Assembly: GCA_015068725.1 (NCBI GenBank)
Contig: SVKA01000019.1
Coordinates: 1 to 35,438, forward strand
Reading direction: 5' to 3'
DNA: 35,438 bases
From: Oscillospiraceae bacterium
GTDB lineage: Bacteria > Bacillota > Clostridia > UBA1381 > UMGS1253
The notes under the pieces: generated by a model
Seen by the model: the letters and a program-made list of their open reading frames with translations, nothing else
What the model was told of the DNA's origin: nothing
Database searches by the model: none
Translations under genes and position numbers: made by a program
Shown: positions 8,305 to 15,575 of the stretch, piece by piece
How the letters are laid out: each line of letters begins with the position of its first letter
Position numbering within the stretch: position 1 is the stretch's first letter

Positions 8305-8400
8305 TGTATGTTCCCTACGCCGGCATTATCCGTACAGGTTATATGGGTCAAAACGAAAACACGTTTACTCTCAGCCTGCTTTTGCAAGCACCCCAATATG
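8305..8400 (-). ncRNA. TPP riboswitch (THI element)
   Basis: Read on the minus strand, the region has the thi-box landmarks in order: GGGGTGC (8394-8388), GCTGAGA (8375-8369), ACCC, and the ACCTG...ACGGATAATGCCGGCGTAGGGA stretch between 8339 and 8312. These form the pyrimidine-sensor and pyrophosphate-sensor arms of the aptamer. It begins a few bases after a consensus promoter and is followed by an intrinsic terminator before thiT, so TPP binding should lower thiT expression. Confidence 0.95.
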
Positions 8401-8413
8401 TAATTACAAAGAT

Positions 8414-8442
8414 AGTATATACCAATTTTTTATGTATGTCAA
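8414..8442 (-). promoter_or_regulatory. Sigma-A promoter of the thiT leader
   Basis: On the minus strand TTGACA (8442-8437), a 17-base spacer and TATACT (8419-8414). Transcription should begin near 8407, at the start of the aptamer. Confidence 0.85.
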
Positions 8443-8467
8443 GAGAAAAGTGGCAAATTTACACAGC

Positions 8468-8496
8468 TTGACAATATAGGGTGGCAGAGGTATAAT
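8468..8496 (+). promoter_or_regulatory. Sigma-A promoter of the PqqD-like gene
   Basis: A perfect TTGACA (8468-8473), 17-base spacer and TATAAT (8491-8496). It is divergent from the thiT promoter, with about 25 bases between the two -35 elements. Confidence 0.88.
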
Positions 8497-8526
8497 TTTA
8501 TTATAAAATAATGGGGGAGTGTAAAC

Positions 8527-8793
8527 ATGAAAATAAAGAGCGGATATATATTAAGAAGCGTTGCAGGCAACAATATTGTTATTCCGGTTGGAGAGGAAAG
8601 CATAAAATTCAAGGGCGTTATGACGCTTAGCGGTTCGGGAGCGTATTTGTGGAATATTTTGTGTCAAAAAGACGCAACAGAGCAGGAGCTTGCAGCTGCG
8701 CTTTGCGAAAAATATGATGTTGACGAAGCTGTTGCACTTGCAGATGTGAAGGCGTTTGTAAAAGCCATTTGTGAAAAGGGGCTTTTTGAATAA
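8527..8793 (+). CDS. PqqD-family protein (RiPP recognition element)
   Basis: This 88-residue protein has the PqqD layout: an N-terminal beta-hairpin part (GYILRSVAGNNIVIPVGEES), then LSGSGAYLWNILCQKDAT and a helical end with YDVDEAVALADVKAFVKAICEKGLF. PqqD-like domains bind the leader of a peptide substrate and present it to modifying enzymes. The promoter is strong and the ATG follows GGGGGAG. The next gene, a signal-peptidase-like protein, begins 28 bases later, so they are probably one operon. No radical SAM enzyme, precursor peptide or transporter is adjacent, so the substrate is unknown. It could also serve polysaccharide or surface-protein systems, where such pairs also occur. Confidence 0.85.
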   Translation: MKIKSGYILRSVAGNNIVIPVGEESIKFKGVMTLSGSGAYLWNILCQKDATEQELAAALCEKYDVDEAVALADVKAFVKAICEKGLFE

Positions 8794-8821
8794 AGCGTTA
8801 ATTGAAGGGGGTGTTATATTG

Positions 8822-9295
8822 ATGGATAAAATATTTAGTATTGCAAATATGATGCCCATTATAGATGAGCTTGTAGGGCAGGGAAAAAGCGTGGAGATTA
8901 TGCCGCATGGAGAAAGTATGCTCCCAACGATAAAGGCGGGGGATACCGTAACGGTATCATCGGCAGATAGTGGTATAAAAAAATATGATGTTGCACTTTA
9001 CACACGCACAGATGGTTCTGCGATTTTGCACAGAGTTTGTGCAGTTTTAGATGATGGCTATGCTATGGCGGGCGACGCGCAAAGCTATCTTGAATATCCT
9101 GTCAAAAGAGAGCAGATTGTCGCAGTTGTTACAAAGGTTGTGCGTGATGGCAAGGTGATGTATGAGCGTGAAAAAAGAAATATCTTGATGTTGTTTTTTC
9201 GCGATATTCGTCTTTGGAGGGCTGAATTTTTACTATATGCATATCCTTTTTATAAAAAATATATCAGAAAATATATCAGGCGTACCAAGGGTTAG
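8822..9295 (+). CDS. S24/S26-family signal-peptidase-like protein
   Basis: The 157-residue product has the S26 serine motif in MPHGESMLPTIKAGDTV (about residues 23-39) and a second block ILHRVCAV, followed by MAGDAQSYLEYPV. A histidine in the second block is the pattern of the Ser-His (ER/SipW-like) signal peptidases, not the Ser-Lys type. There is no N-terminal membrane anchor; instead the C-terminal 50 residues are aromatic and basic and end YIRKYIRRTKG, which could sit on the membrane. The ATG at 8822 follows AAGGGGGTG; the open frame reaches back to 8771 but without a site. Pairing with the PqqD-like gene suggests leader-peptide removal for a RiPP-like product (inference). Confidence 0.8.
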   Translation: MDKIFSIANMMPIIDELVGQGKSVEIMPHGESMLPTIKAGDTVTVSSADSGIKKYDVALYTRTDGSAILHRVCAVLDDGYAMAGDAQSYLEYPVKREQIVAVVTKVVRDGKVMYEREKRNILMLFFRDIRLWRAEFLLYAYPFYKKYIRKYIRRTKG

Positions 9296-9328
9296 AGCAT
9301 ATTTTTAAAAATCTCTCAAAAAAATAAT

Positions 9329-9400
9329 AGAACAAATTTTCGTTTTTTTTATTGACAACGAATAAATGTTCTGTTATAATCTAAATAGAACATAGGTTCT
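9329..9400 (+). promoter_or_regulatory. Three LexA-like boxes over the yneA promoter
   Basis: Three GAAC/GTTC-type palindromes occur at 9329-9342 (AGAACAAATTTTCG), 9359-9372 (CGAATAAATGTTCT, inside the promoter spacer) and 9387-9400 (AGAACATAGGTTCT, perfect 5-bp half sites, overlapping the start of transcription). Centres are about 30 and 28 bp apart, roughly three helical turns, which would let dimers bind the same DNA face. Each differs from CGAACRNRYGTTYG at two to three positions. Confidence 0.7.
9352..9380 (+). promoter_or_regulatory. Sigma-A promoter of the yneA-like gene
   Basis: Perfect TTGACA (9352-9357), a 17-base spacer and TATAAT (9375-9380). A promoter this strong needs a repressor, which agrees with the LexA-like boxes around it. 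Confidence 0.88.
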
Positions 9401-9424
9401 GATTAGATTTAAGAGGTGATTTTT

Positions 9425-9733
9425 ATGTATAATACAAAAAAGAGATTGGTTGTAAAAAACAGAGCAAGATTTACTGTTTTTATGATATTGGCGATTGTAG
9501 TTTTCTATATGCTTGCATTTGCGACTATAAATCCTTCAAAGACAAATGCCGATATAAGTCATAAAACAGAGGTTGTGTATGTTGCGCCCGGAGATACATT
9601 ATGGGAGATTGCAAATACATACTGTGATTCCGATACAGACGTAAGGGAGCTTGTATACAAAATTAAAAAGATGAATAATTTAAAAAATTCCAACCTCATA
9701 GCAGGGCAGAGTATTGAAGTGCCAATCGACTAA
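9425..9733 (+). CDS. yneA: YneA-like SOS cell-division inhibitor (membrane segment plus LysM)
   Basis: YneA is made after DNA damage in Firmicutes and delays septum formation from the outer face of the membrane. This 102-residue protein has a basic N-terminus, one membrane segment (about residues 19-38) and one C-terminal LysM domain starting VYVAPGDTLWEIANTYC and ending LIAGQSIEVPID. Size and order match YneA (about 100 residues). I start at ATG 9425, 6 bases after AAGAGGTG; the GTG at 9416 lies within that site. The promoter has LexA-like boxes, as for yneA in Bacillus, although lexA is not next to it here. A plain LysM protein is the alternative; the operator sites favour YneA. Confidence 0.83.
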   Translation: MYNTKKRLVVKNRARFTVFMILAIVVFYMLAFATINPSKTNADISHKTEVVYVAPGDTLWEIANTYCDSDTDVRELVYKIKKMNNLKNSNLIAGQSIEVPID

Positions 9734-9753
9734 AACTCCTCCCGCTTATAAAA

Positions 9754-9794
9754 AATCCGCAGATAACAAATTGTGATTATCTGCGGATTGTTTT
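9754..9794. terminator. Bidirectional terminator between yneA-like gene and nagB
   Basis: A perfect 13-bp stem (9754-9766 with 9777-9789) with a 10-nt loop. It is followed by GTTTT on the plus strand and by a run of Ts on the minus strand (complement of 9750-9755), so it serves both convergent genes. Confidence 0.85.
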
Positions 9795-9809
9795 ATATTA
9801 AAACAAATT

Positions 9810-10517
9810 TTACTCAGCGCTGTTTGCCTCTTCGTCAACGATTACTGTAACATCGTTATGAAGCTGCAAAAGTGTTGCCGGAACGTGTGTGTCTATAACG
9901 CCAGAGAACATCTTTTTAACGACATCGGCTTTGCCCTTGCCGTTTGCAACAACAAGTATCTTTTTAGCCTTCATGATGCCACCCATACCAAGTGTGAGTG
10001 CGTGGCGCGGAACCTCGTCTGCGCTTGCAAAAAATCTTGCGTTTGCATCGATTGTTGACTGTGTAAGCTCAACAAGATGTGTACCTACTGAAAGCTGGTC
10101 ATCAGGCTCGTTAAAGCCGATATGTCCATTCGGGCCAAGTCCCAAAAGCTGCAAATCAATTCCGCCTGCATTTTCGATAGCCTCGTCATAGCGACGGCAC
10201 TCTGCCTGTGCGTCTTTAGCTTCACCATTCGGGATGTCCATGCTTTTTACAGTTACATGATTAAAGAGATTGTCATCCATAAAATACTGATAACTTTGGT
10301 CATTTGTTTTTGAAATAGGATAATATTCATCAAGATTATAGGTTGATACCTTTGAAAAATCAACATTATCATCTCTCAAACATTTGTAAAGTCCGATAGG
10401 AGTTGAACCTGTTGCAAGTCCAAGTACGCTGTCAGGCTTTTTGGCTATCTGCTCAGCGATAATTTTTGCGCCTTCTTTTGACATTTCATCATAGTTTTTG
10501 CATACGATTTTTTTCAT
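9810..10517 (-). CDS. nagB: Glucosamine-6-phosphate deaminase
   Basis: NagB converts glucosamine-6-phosphate to fructose-6-phosphate and ammonia, feeding amino sugars into glycolysis. The 235-residue protein shows LGLATGSTPIGLY near residue 33, the catalytic stretch YNLDEYYP, and GLGPNGHIGFNEP with the active-site histidine. It is close to the length of the short Bacillus-type enzymes. The ATG follows AAAGGAGAGG. It appears to be a single-gene unit with its own promoter and terminator; no nagA lies next to it. Confidence 0.95.
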   Translation of the reverse strand: MKKIVCKNYDEMSKEGAKIIAEQIAKKPDSVLGLATGSTPIGLYKCLRDDNVDFSKVSTYNLDEYYPISKTNDQSYQYFMDDNLFNHVTVKSMDIPNGEAKDAQAECRRYDEAIENAGGIDLQLLGLGPNGHIGFNEPDDQLSVGTHLVELTQSTIDANARFFASADEVPRHALTLGMGGIMKAKKILVVANGKGKADVVKKMFSGVIDTHVPATLLQLHNDVTVIVDEEANSAE

Positions 10518-10560
10518 AAAAACCTCTCCTTTTTAATAATGTATAAATATTACATAACAT

Positions 10561-10589
10561 ATTATACTGCAAAAAATTTTCAATATCAA
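10561..10589 (-). promoter_or_regulatory. Sigma-A promoter of nagB
   Basis: On the minus strand TTGATA (10589-10584), a 17-base spacer and TATAAT (10566-10561). Confidence 0.75.
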
Positions 10590-10624
10590 TATTTTTTTTA
10601 TGTTTTTTTGAGTGTTAGCCTCAT

Positions 10625-10653
10625 TTGACAATGAATATAAATTGTGGTATACT
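10625..10653 (+). promoter_or_regulatory. Sigma-A promoter of the FAD oxidoreductase gene
   Basis: TTGACA (10625-10630), 17-base spacer, TATACT (10648-10653) with an upstream TG, a consensus promoter divergent from nagB. Confidence 0.85.
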
Positions 10654-10698
10654 TTGAGGAGAGAATTTATCATAACAATTATATAAGGGGCGTGTGAA

Positions 10699-11973
10699 AT
10701 GTATAATTTTAAAACAAGAAATCTTGGTAAATATGACGTTATCGTTTGTGGTGGCGGATTTGCAGGAGTGGGCGCAGCACTTAGCGCTGCAAGAAACGGC
10801 GCATCAACTGTTATAATTGAAAGCTTTGGTTCTTTGGGTGGAATTGGAACAGAAGGACTTGTCCCGGGAATTATGGACGCAGAAAATAAAGGTGGACTTA
10901 TTAAGGAATTAAAGGATTTTTTAAATGAGCGCGGTATGACTATGGCTCACAATGGCGAACTTTTTGATGAAAACGGAAAGAAAAATCCGGGCCGTATGTT
11001 TGATATTGAGAGTGCAAAATACTTTTTCGAAAAAGTGCTTACAGAAGCAGGTGTAAAAATTTTATATAATAGCAGCGTGTGTGGCGTTGACCATACAAAT
11101 GGGCACATAAACAGCATAATTATAACGACTTATTGCGGAAACTATGAGCTTAGTGCTGATATATACATAGATGCAACGGGAAATGGTAATCTGTCCGAGC
11201 TTGCTGATCTTAAATGGGAGTGTGGCAATCCGCCAAATCCTGCAAGTATGCAAATGGTTGTATCCGGTCTTGCAAGTGATTATTACGGAACGGACGGTGC
11301 AGAGGGCAAAGAAGCATATGGAAGAATGCTTAAAAGTGTGGGCATAGTTCCTACAGGTGGAAGAGCGTGTCTGAGAATGCTTCCGAATCTTGATGAGTGG
11401 ACTTTTGGTTTCAACTTTGAATATAATGTATTTCCTGATGATATTGAAAAATTTTCAGAGTCGATTATTCACGGCAGAAAAGAAGGCCACGAAGTAGTCG
11501 AAGGAAACAGACAAATCAAAGGCTTTGAAAATATGCATATTACACGCTCGGCGACATATCTTGGAGTAAGAGAAGGAAGAAGGTTTTTTGGACTTTATCG
11601 ACTTACTGTTGACGATATAATCGAGGGTAAAAAGTTTGAGGACGGAATTTGCCCTGTAACGCAAGGCGTTGATGTTCACAAGCTTCATAATAATGATACT
11701 CACGACTGTTCGAGAGGTATCAAGGTTAAATCGTATGAGATTCCGTATCGTTGTCTTATTCCTGTAGGTTCTGACAATATTTTACTTGCAGGAAGACTTA
11801 TATCGGGAGATTTTTATCCGTTTGCATCGTATCGAATGATGGGTAATATGGCAACTGTAGGAGAGGCTGCAGGATATGCTGCTGCAAAGTGTGTAAAAAA
11901 TAAAATTGCACCATCCAAAGTGGATGGTAAAGAAGTAAGAAAATATATGGAAAGTCTTGGGCATCAGTTTTAA
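10699..11973 (+). CDS. FAD-dependent oxidoreductase (FAD_oxidored family)
   Basis: The 424-residue protein begins with a Rossmann dinucleotide-binding motif (DVIVCGGGFAGVGAALSAAR, residues 13-32) followed by VIIES and GGIGTEG, and ends with a flavin-contact block: NILLAGRLISGDFYPFAS then MMGNMATVGEAAGYAAA. This is the pattern of the succinate-dehydrogenase-like FAD_oxidored proteins. No membrane segment or secretion signal is seen, so it is probably cytoplasmic. The substrate cannot be deduced. The ATG follows AAGGGGCGTG. A small acidic protein gene follows 29 bases later without a terminator. Confidence 0.85.
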   Translation: MYNFKTRNLGKYDVIVCGGGFAGVGAALSAARNGASTVIIESFGSLGGIGTEGLVPGIMDAENKGGLIKELKDFLNERGMTMAHNGELFDENGKKNPGRMFDIESAKYFFEKVLTEAGVKILYNSSVCGVDHTNGHINSIIITTYCGNYELSADIYIDATGNGNLSELADLKWECGNPPNPASMQMVVSGLASDYYGTDGAEGKEAYGRMLKSVGIVPTGGRACLRMLPNLDEWTFGFNFEYNVFPDDIEKFSESIIHGRKEGHEVVEGNRQIKGFENMHITRSATYLGVREGRRFFGLYRLTVDDIIEGKKFEDGICPVTQGVDVHKLHNNDTHDCSRGIKVKSYEIPYRCLIPVGSDNILLAGRLISGDFYPFASYRMMGNMATVGEAAGYAAAKCVKNKIAPSKVDGKEVRKYMESLGHQF

Positions 11974-12002
11974 TATTAATTATATAAAAAAGGAGAACAG
12001 AT

Positions 12003-12272
12003 ATGATTGAAGAAAGCAATATCGTAACATTATATGACGAGGAGAATAATCCTATAGATTATGAGCATCTTGATACATTTGAGGTTGATTCGAAGGTATA
12101 TATAGTTTTGCTTGAGGTGCTTGAAAACGGCGAGGAAAATGATGAGGTTTGCATTTTCAGACTTGAGGAAGATGAAAATGGCGAAGATTTACTTTCTGTA
12201 ATCGAAGATGAAGCAGAACTTATGGCGGCGTTTGAAGAGTTTGAAAACCGTCTTGAAGATATTGACGAATAA
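12003..12272 (+). CDS. Small acidic DUF1292-like protein
   Basis: This 89-residue, strongly acidic protein (many Glu and Asp) has the DUF1292 layout: NIVTLYDEENNPIDYEHLDTF, then KVYIVLLEV and VCIFRLEED, ending with helical ELMAAFEEFENRLED. The family (YrzB in Bacillus) is widespread in Firmicutes with no known function. The ATG follows AAAAAGGAG. It may be co-transcribed with the upstream oxidoreductase gene, though family members usually sit elsewhere. Confidence 0.8.
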   Translation: MIEESNIVTLYDEENNPIDYEHLDTFEVDSKVYIVLLEVLENGEENDEVCIFRLEEDENGEDLLSVIEDEAELMAAFEEFENRLEDIDE

Positions 12273-12305
12273 TTATTAAATATTTATTACATTCGGAATA
12301 ATATC

Positions 12306-12334
12306 TTGAAATTTCTCTCATAATATGTTATTAT
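12306..12334 (+). promoter_or_regulatory. Promoter of the 6S RNA candidate
   Basis: TTGAAA (12306-12311), a 17-base spacer and TATTAT (12329-12334). Start of transcription is expected near 12341. Confidence 0.6.
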
Positions 12335-12340
12335 AAGAAC

Positions 12341-12545
12341 ATAAAGAGTAAACACCCTGCGGTGTGCGTACAGATGCCATTTATTTTACCAACACTCAAA
12401 AAATGGGATTCTTGCTCTTTGTGCGGATTGCAGGCCTCCCTATATGGAAGAAGGAAGCGCGAAACACAAAGGCGGTTGCCCACCTGCTCAGGCAGGTAAT
12501 ATAAAGGCATAAAATACGGCATGGCGGGGCATCTTTAAAAAGATG
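12341..12545 (+). ncRNA. ssrS: 6S RNA (RNA polymerase regulator), probable
   Basis: 6S RNA mimics an open promoter and binds the housekeeping RNA polymerase. This gap of 414 bases has no coding frame but folds as a long rod. The ends pair (CCCTGC 12355-12360 with GCGGGG 12524-12529, extending through CGTA/TACG). An A/T-rich largely unpaired part follows (about 12380-12400). Then come CTTTGTG/CACAAAG (12417-12423 with 12465-12471), an inner CCTCCC/GGAAG arm and a side hairpin ACCTGC/GCAGGT (12482-12487 with 12492-12497). The CTGCGGTGTGCG start and the rod with a central bubble agree with clostridial 6S RNAs. A promoter and an intrinsic terminator flank it. SRP RNA is the main alternative but its conserved apical loop is not seen. 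Confidence 0.75.
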
Positions 12546-12575
12546 AAGGACAGTAGCATTTGCTATTGTCCTTTT
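12546..12575 (+). terminator. Terminator of the 6S RNA candidate
   Basis: A 12-bp stem (12546-12557 with 12562-12573, one G-T) with loop ATTT, its 3' arm running into TTTTT (12571-12575 region). Confidence 0.82.
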
Positions 12576-12604
12576 TGTGTTTTTATAAAGATTTATTTTT
12601 GTTG

Positions 12605-12633
12605 TTGACAAGGCTTGCTTTTGCGTTTACAAT
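12605..12633 (+). promoter_or_regulatory. Sigma-A promoter of the MFS gene
   Basis: TTGACA (12605-12610), 17-base spacer, TACAAT (12628-12633), directly after the 6S terminator. Confidence 0.8.
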
Positions 12634-12686
12634 AGTAGTGGATTGATGGTAAAAATGAAAATTATTGACATAAGTGAGAGGCTGAT

Positions 12687-13976
12687 TTGTTTATGGATAT
12701 TTACAATTCTAAACAGTATAAAATTTCACGTATTGCGTATATGGCACATGCGGCTTTCAACTATTTTGTATCTCTGGTTGTTGTAGATGTGTTTTTGTCA
12801 AACCTTTTAAATCATATGGGCGTAAGTGATTCGCTTATAGGCGTTATCGGCTCGATTGCACAGTTTGCATTTTTATTTCAGCTTTTGTCTATATTTATTG
12901 TAAGAAAGCTTCGTGGTGCGAAAATATTTTCGATGACTATGGTAACTATAAGTCAGATATTGTTTGCACTGTTATATATGTTGCCGATGACTGCAATTGG
13001 ACAGGAAATGAAAATAGTGCTGACGATGCTTTGTATCTTAATTTCTTATGCCGCAAACCAATTAGTTGCGGGAATGATTTATAACTGGGCGTATTTGTAT
13101 GTTGACCCAAGGGCAAGAGGGGTTTTCAGTGCAAAAAACGAGATGATTTCTCTTGGCGGTGGCGTGATTTTTGCCTACATCATGGGATTGGTTGTAGATT
13201 ACTATGAGAGTATCGGCAATGCTTATGGCGGATTTTCATTTCTTGCCGCTACAATACTGTCATTATCATTATTAAGCTTCGTTTCTCTTATGCTTATAAA
13301 AAACGATAAAAACAGCGAAAAGATAAGCACGCAGCAGGATTCTTTTGGCGAGGTGTTAAAAAATACATTTGGAAATAAAGGCTTTGTAAGTGTAATGATA
13401 GTCGGGATTTTATATCAGATTGGTATGGGTGTAACCGGTGGATTTTTGGGAACGTTTAAGACTATTGACCTGGCTATCAGCATAAGCGCAGTGCAGCTGA
13501 TTAACAATGCGGGATGTATAATACGTGCGTGCATATCCATACCATTTGGCAAATTTTCGGATAAATATTCATACGCGACGGGTCTAAAGCTTGGATTTGC
13601 CCTTTGCTGTGTAGGATATTTTGCCCTCGTATTTGCTACGCCGAAAACCTGGTGGCTTATAATTATTTTTACTATCCTCATTAACGTTAGTTATGCGGGA
13701 ACGGTTGGAAATTCAAATAACATTATTTATAGCTGCGTTGATAAAAAATATGTGGTTCAGGCGATGGCAATAAAAAACAGCACAAGCGGAATTGGCAATT
13801 TTTGTGCAGCACTTGTTGGAGGAAAAATTTTAAGTTCGATACAGGCGAATTCAAATATGGTTTTTGGCCATTACATATACGGACAACAGATTCTTGCGGC
13901 GATTTCGACGGTTATTCTGCTTTTGTGCGTTGTGTTCATTCATTTTGTAGTAGAGAAAAAACAGGCAAAGCAATAA
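12687..13976 (+). CDS. Major facilitator superfamily transporter
   Basis: A 429-residue protein made mostly of membrane segments, about twelve in two halves separated by a polar loop near residues 205-225 (KNDKNSEKISTQQDSF). Typical MFS loop signs are DPRARGVFSAKNE after the fourth segment and FGKFSDKYSYATGLK between segments 8 and 9. The cargo cannot be told. GAGAGG lies 6 bases before TTG 12687 and 12 bases before ATG 12693; I use the TTG because of spacing, but the ATG (two residues shorter) is possible. A methyltransferase gene follows after 31 bases with no terminator, so they share a transcript. Confidence 0.85.
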   Translation: MFMDIYNSKQYKISRIAYMAHAAFNYFVSLVVVDVFLSNLLNHMGVSDSLIGVIGSIAQFAFLFQLLSIFIVRKLRGAKIFSMTMVTISQILFALLYMLPMTAIGQEMKIVLTMLCILISYAANQLVAGMIYNWAYLYVDPRARGVFSAKNEMISLGGGVIFAYIMGLVVDYYESIGNAYGGFSFLAATILSLSLLSFVSLMLIKNDKNSEKISTQQDSFGEVLKNTFGNKGFVSVMIVGILYQIGMGVTGGFLGTFKTIDLAISISAVQLINNAGCIIRACISIPFGKFSDKYSYATGLKLGFALCCVGYFALVFATPKTWWLIIIFTILINVSYAGTVGNSNNIIYSCVDKKYVVQAMAIKNSTSGIGNFCAALVGGKILSSIQANSNMVFGHYIYGQQILAAISTVILLLCVVFIHFVVEKKQAKQ

Positions 13977-14007
13977 TATAAACGATATAAAAGATAGGAG
14001 ATAAAAA

Positions 14008-14850
14008 ATGGCTTTTGATAAACTATTAATGGTGGTAAATAAGTGCTTTAAGGCACCTGTGCATCCTTTTAATTTACAACGTGAAGGCGTAAAGTCATAC
14101 GCCGAGTGGCAGTATGAAAAGGGTTCTGACACTATAAAGTTTTACCTTAAAAATTATACAAAAGACGAAATGTTTAAGGATAAGGTTATTGCCGATATTG
14201 GCTGCGGAGCGGGCGGCAAAACGCTTTATTACGCCGCAAATGGTGCAAAAAAGGTGTATGGAGTCGAAATCCTTGGCAAATATGAAAAAGAGGCAAATGC
14301 ACTTGCAAGCAAGCTTGGTTTGGCGGACAAATTCAAGTTTGTATGTGCAGATGCAGCGACGCTGCCGTTTGATGATGACAGTATTGATACAATGATAATG
14401 AATGATGCGATGGAGCACGTTGACGAGCCTGAAAAAGTGATTTGCGAGTGCCTTCGGGTGCTAAAAAAAGGCGGCAGACTGTATGTAAACTTTCCGCCGT
14501 ATCACCATCCGTTTGGAGCGCATCTGAGTGATTTGATATACATTCCGTGGGTACATCTGTTCTTTGGTGAAAAAACGCTTATAAAAGCATACAAAGAGCT
14601 TGCGAAAACTGTGCCCGACGGAGATGAGCGCATAGAGTTTCGCATTTCCGCAAGACAAGATGGAAGCGAGTATTTTTCGTATATAAATCATATGACAATA
14701 AAGCGTTTTGATAAGATATTAAAAAAGCTATCCATAACGCCTGCGTATTACTCGCAAGAGCCGCTGCGTGGCGTATTTAAGCATATATGCCGCTTTCCTG
14801 TTTTAAAGGAAGCCTTGGTAAAAATGGTAGTATGCGTAATAGAAAAATAG
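14008..14850 (+). CDS. Class I SAM-dependent methyltransferase
   Basis: This 280-residue protein carries the SAM-binding motif I VIADIGCGAGGKTLYYA (about residues 60-76), the acidic end of strand 2 (VYGVEI), ADAATLPFDDDSID and the methyltransferase_11 block MNDAMEHVDEPEKVICECLRVLKKGG. The C-terminal 100 residues (from NFPPYHHPFGAH) are specific to a subgroup that I cannot assign to a substrate. The ATG follows ATAGGAG. Being in the same operon as the MFS protein suggests a shared small-molecule role, but this is inference. Confidence 0.87.
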   Translation: MAFDKLLMVVNKCFKAPVHPFNLQREGVKSYAEWQYEKGSDTIKFYLKNYTKDEMFKDKVIADIGCGAGGKTLYYAANGAKKVYGVEILGKYEKEANALASKLGLADKFKFVCADAATLPFDDDSIDTMIMNDAMEHVDEPEKVICECLRVLKKGGRLYVNFPPYHHPFGAHLSDLIYIPWVHLFFGEKTLIKAYKELAKTVPDGDERIEFRISARQDGSEYFSYINHMTIKRFDKILKKLSITPAYYSQEPLRGVFKHICRFPVLKEALVKMVVCVIEK

Positions 14851-14860
14851 CAATAAAAAG

Positions 14861-14887
14861 CGGGGGGAGAAAATCCTCCGTTTTTTT
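14861..14887 (+). terminator. Terminator of the MFS-methyltransferase unit
   Basis: CGGGGGGA pairs with TCCTCCG (one G-T) around an A-rich loop, followed by seven Ts (14881-14887). Confidence 0.8.
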
Positions 14888-15005
14888 AAATTTTTAAAAA
14901 ATCTGTCGATATAACAAGAAAAAATAAAAAAATTGTATTAAAAAAGGAAACTATACTTGACTTTTGCTTTATTATATGTGAAAATAATATAAGAGGTGGT
15001 ATGCG

Positions 15006-15548
15006 TTGAGAGTTATTGCCGGAATAAGACGCGGTTTAAAGCTTGCCGATTTTGAAGGTGAGAATATAAGGCCGACAACTGACAGAGTAAGAGAAAATAT
15101 TTTCAACATAATATCGCCATACGTTCCCGATGCAGACGTGCTTGATATGTTTGCAGGGACGGGTGCGTTTTCCATCGAGGCAATAAGCCGTGGGGCAAAA
15201 AGCAGCGTTTTGTGCGAGCTTTCTCAAAACAGCGGTTCTGTTGCAAAAAAGAATATTGACAAGGCTGATTTTAACGATAGCTGCACTATAAGATATGGCG
15301 ATTGTATAAAATATGTTTTGGGAACCGATAAAAAGTTTGATATAATCTTTTTGGACCCGCCGTATAATACGGGGCTTCTTATGAAGGCGCTTGGCGCAGT
15401 TTCAAAAAGCGGCGTGCTTGCAGATGAGGGTATAGTTATTGTCGAGTGTGATAATACGGAAAAACCTGATAGCATAGAGGCGCTCGAGCTTGTCAAAGAA
15501 AAAAGATATGGAAGAACGTATATTTTGATATATAAACCTAAAAATTGA
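15006..15548 (+). CDS. rsmD: 16S rRNA (guanine966-N2)-methyltransferase
   Basis: RsmD methylates G966 of 16S rRNA during 30S assembly. The 180-residue product has the family N-terminus MRVIAGIRRG, PTTDRVRENIFNII, the SAM motif VLDMFAGTGAFSIEAISRGA and the catalytic LDPPYNTG. The start is TTG 15006, about 8 bases after AAGAGGTG; the ATG at 15001 is out of frame and stops after two codons. coaD follows 27 bases later, the usual rsmD-coaD pairing in bacteria. No clear promoter was found, although TTGACT occurs at 14957-14962. Confidence 0.93.
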   Translation: MRVIAGIRRGLKLADFEGENIRPTTDRVRENIFNIISPYVPDADVLDMFAGTGAFSIEAISRGAKSSVLCELSQNSGSVAKKNIDKADFNDSCTIRYGDCIKYVLGTDKKFDIIFLDPPYNTGLLMKALGAVSKSGVLADEGIVIVECDNTEKPDSIEALELVKEKRYGRTYILIYKPKN

Positions 15549-15575
15549 CAAAATACGAAGGGTTATGATATAGCT

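Noticed and set aside
15001-15009. ATG CGT TGA mini-frame overlapping the rsmD start as a possible regulatory two-codon ORF
   Set aside because: The ATG is too close to the AAGAGGTG site, while TTG 15006 is correctly spaced and gives the normal RsmD N-terminus.
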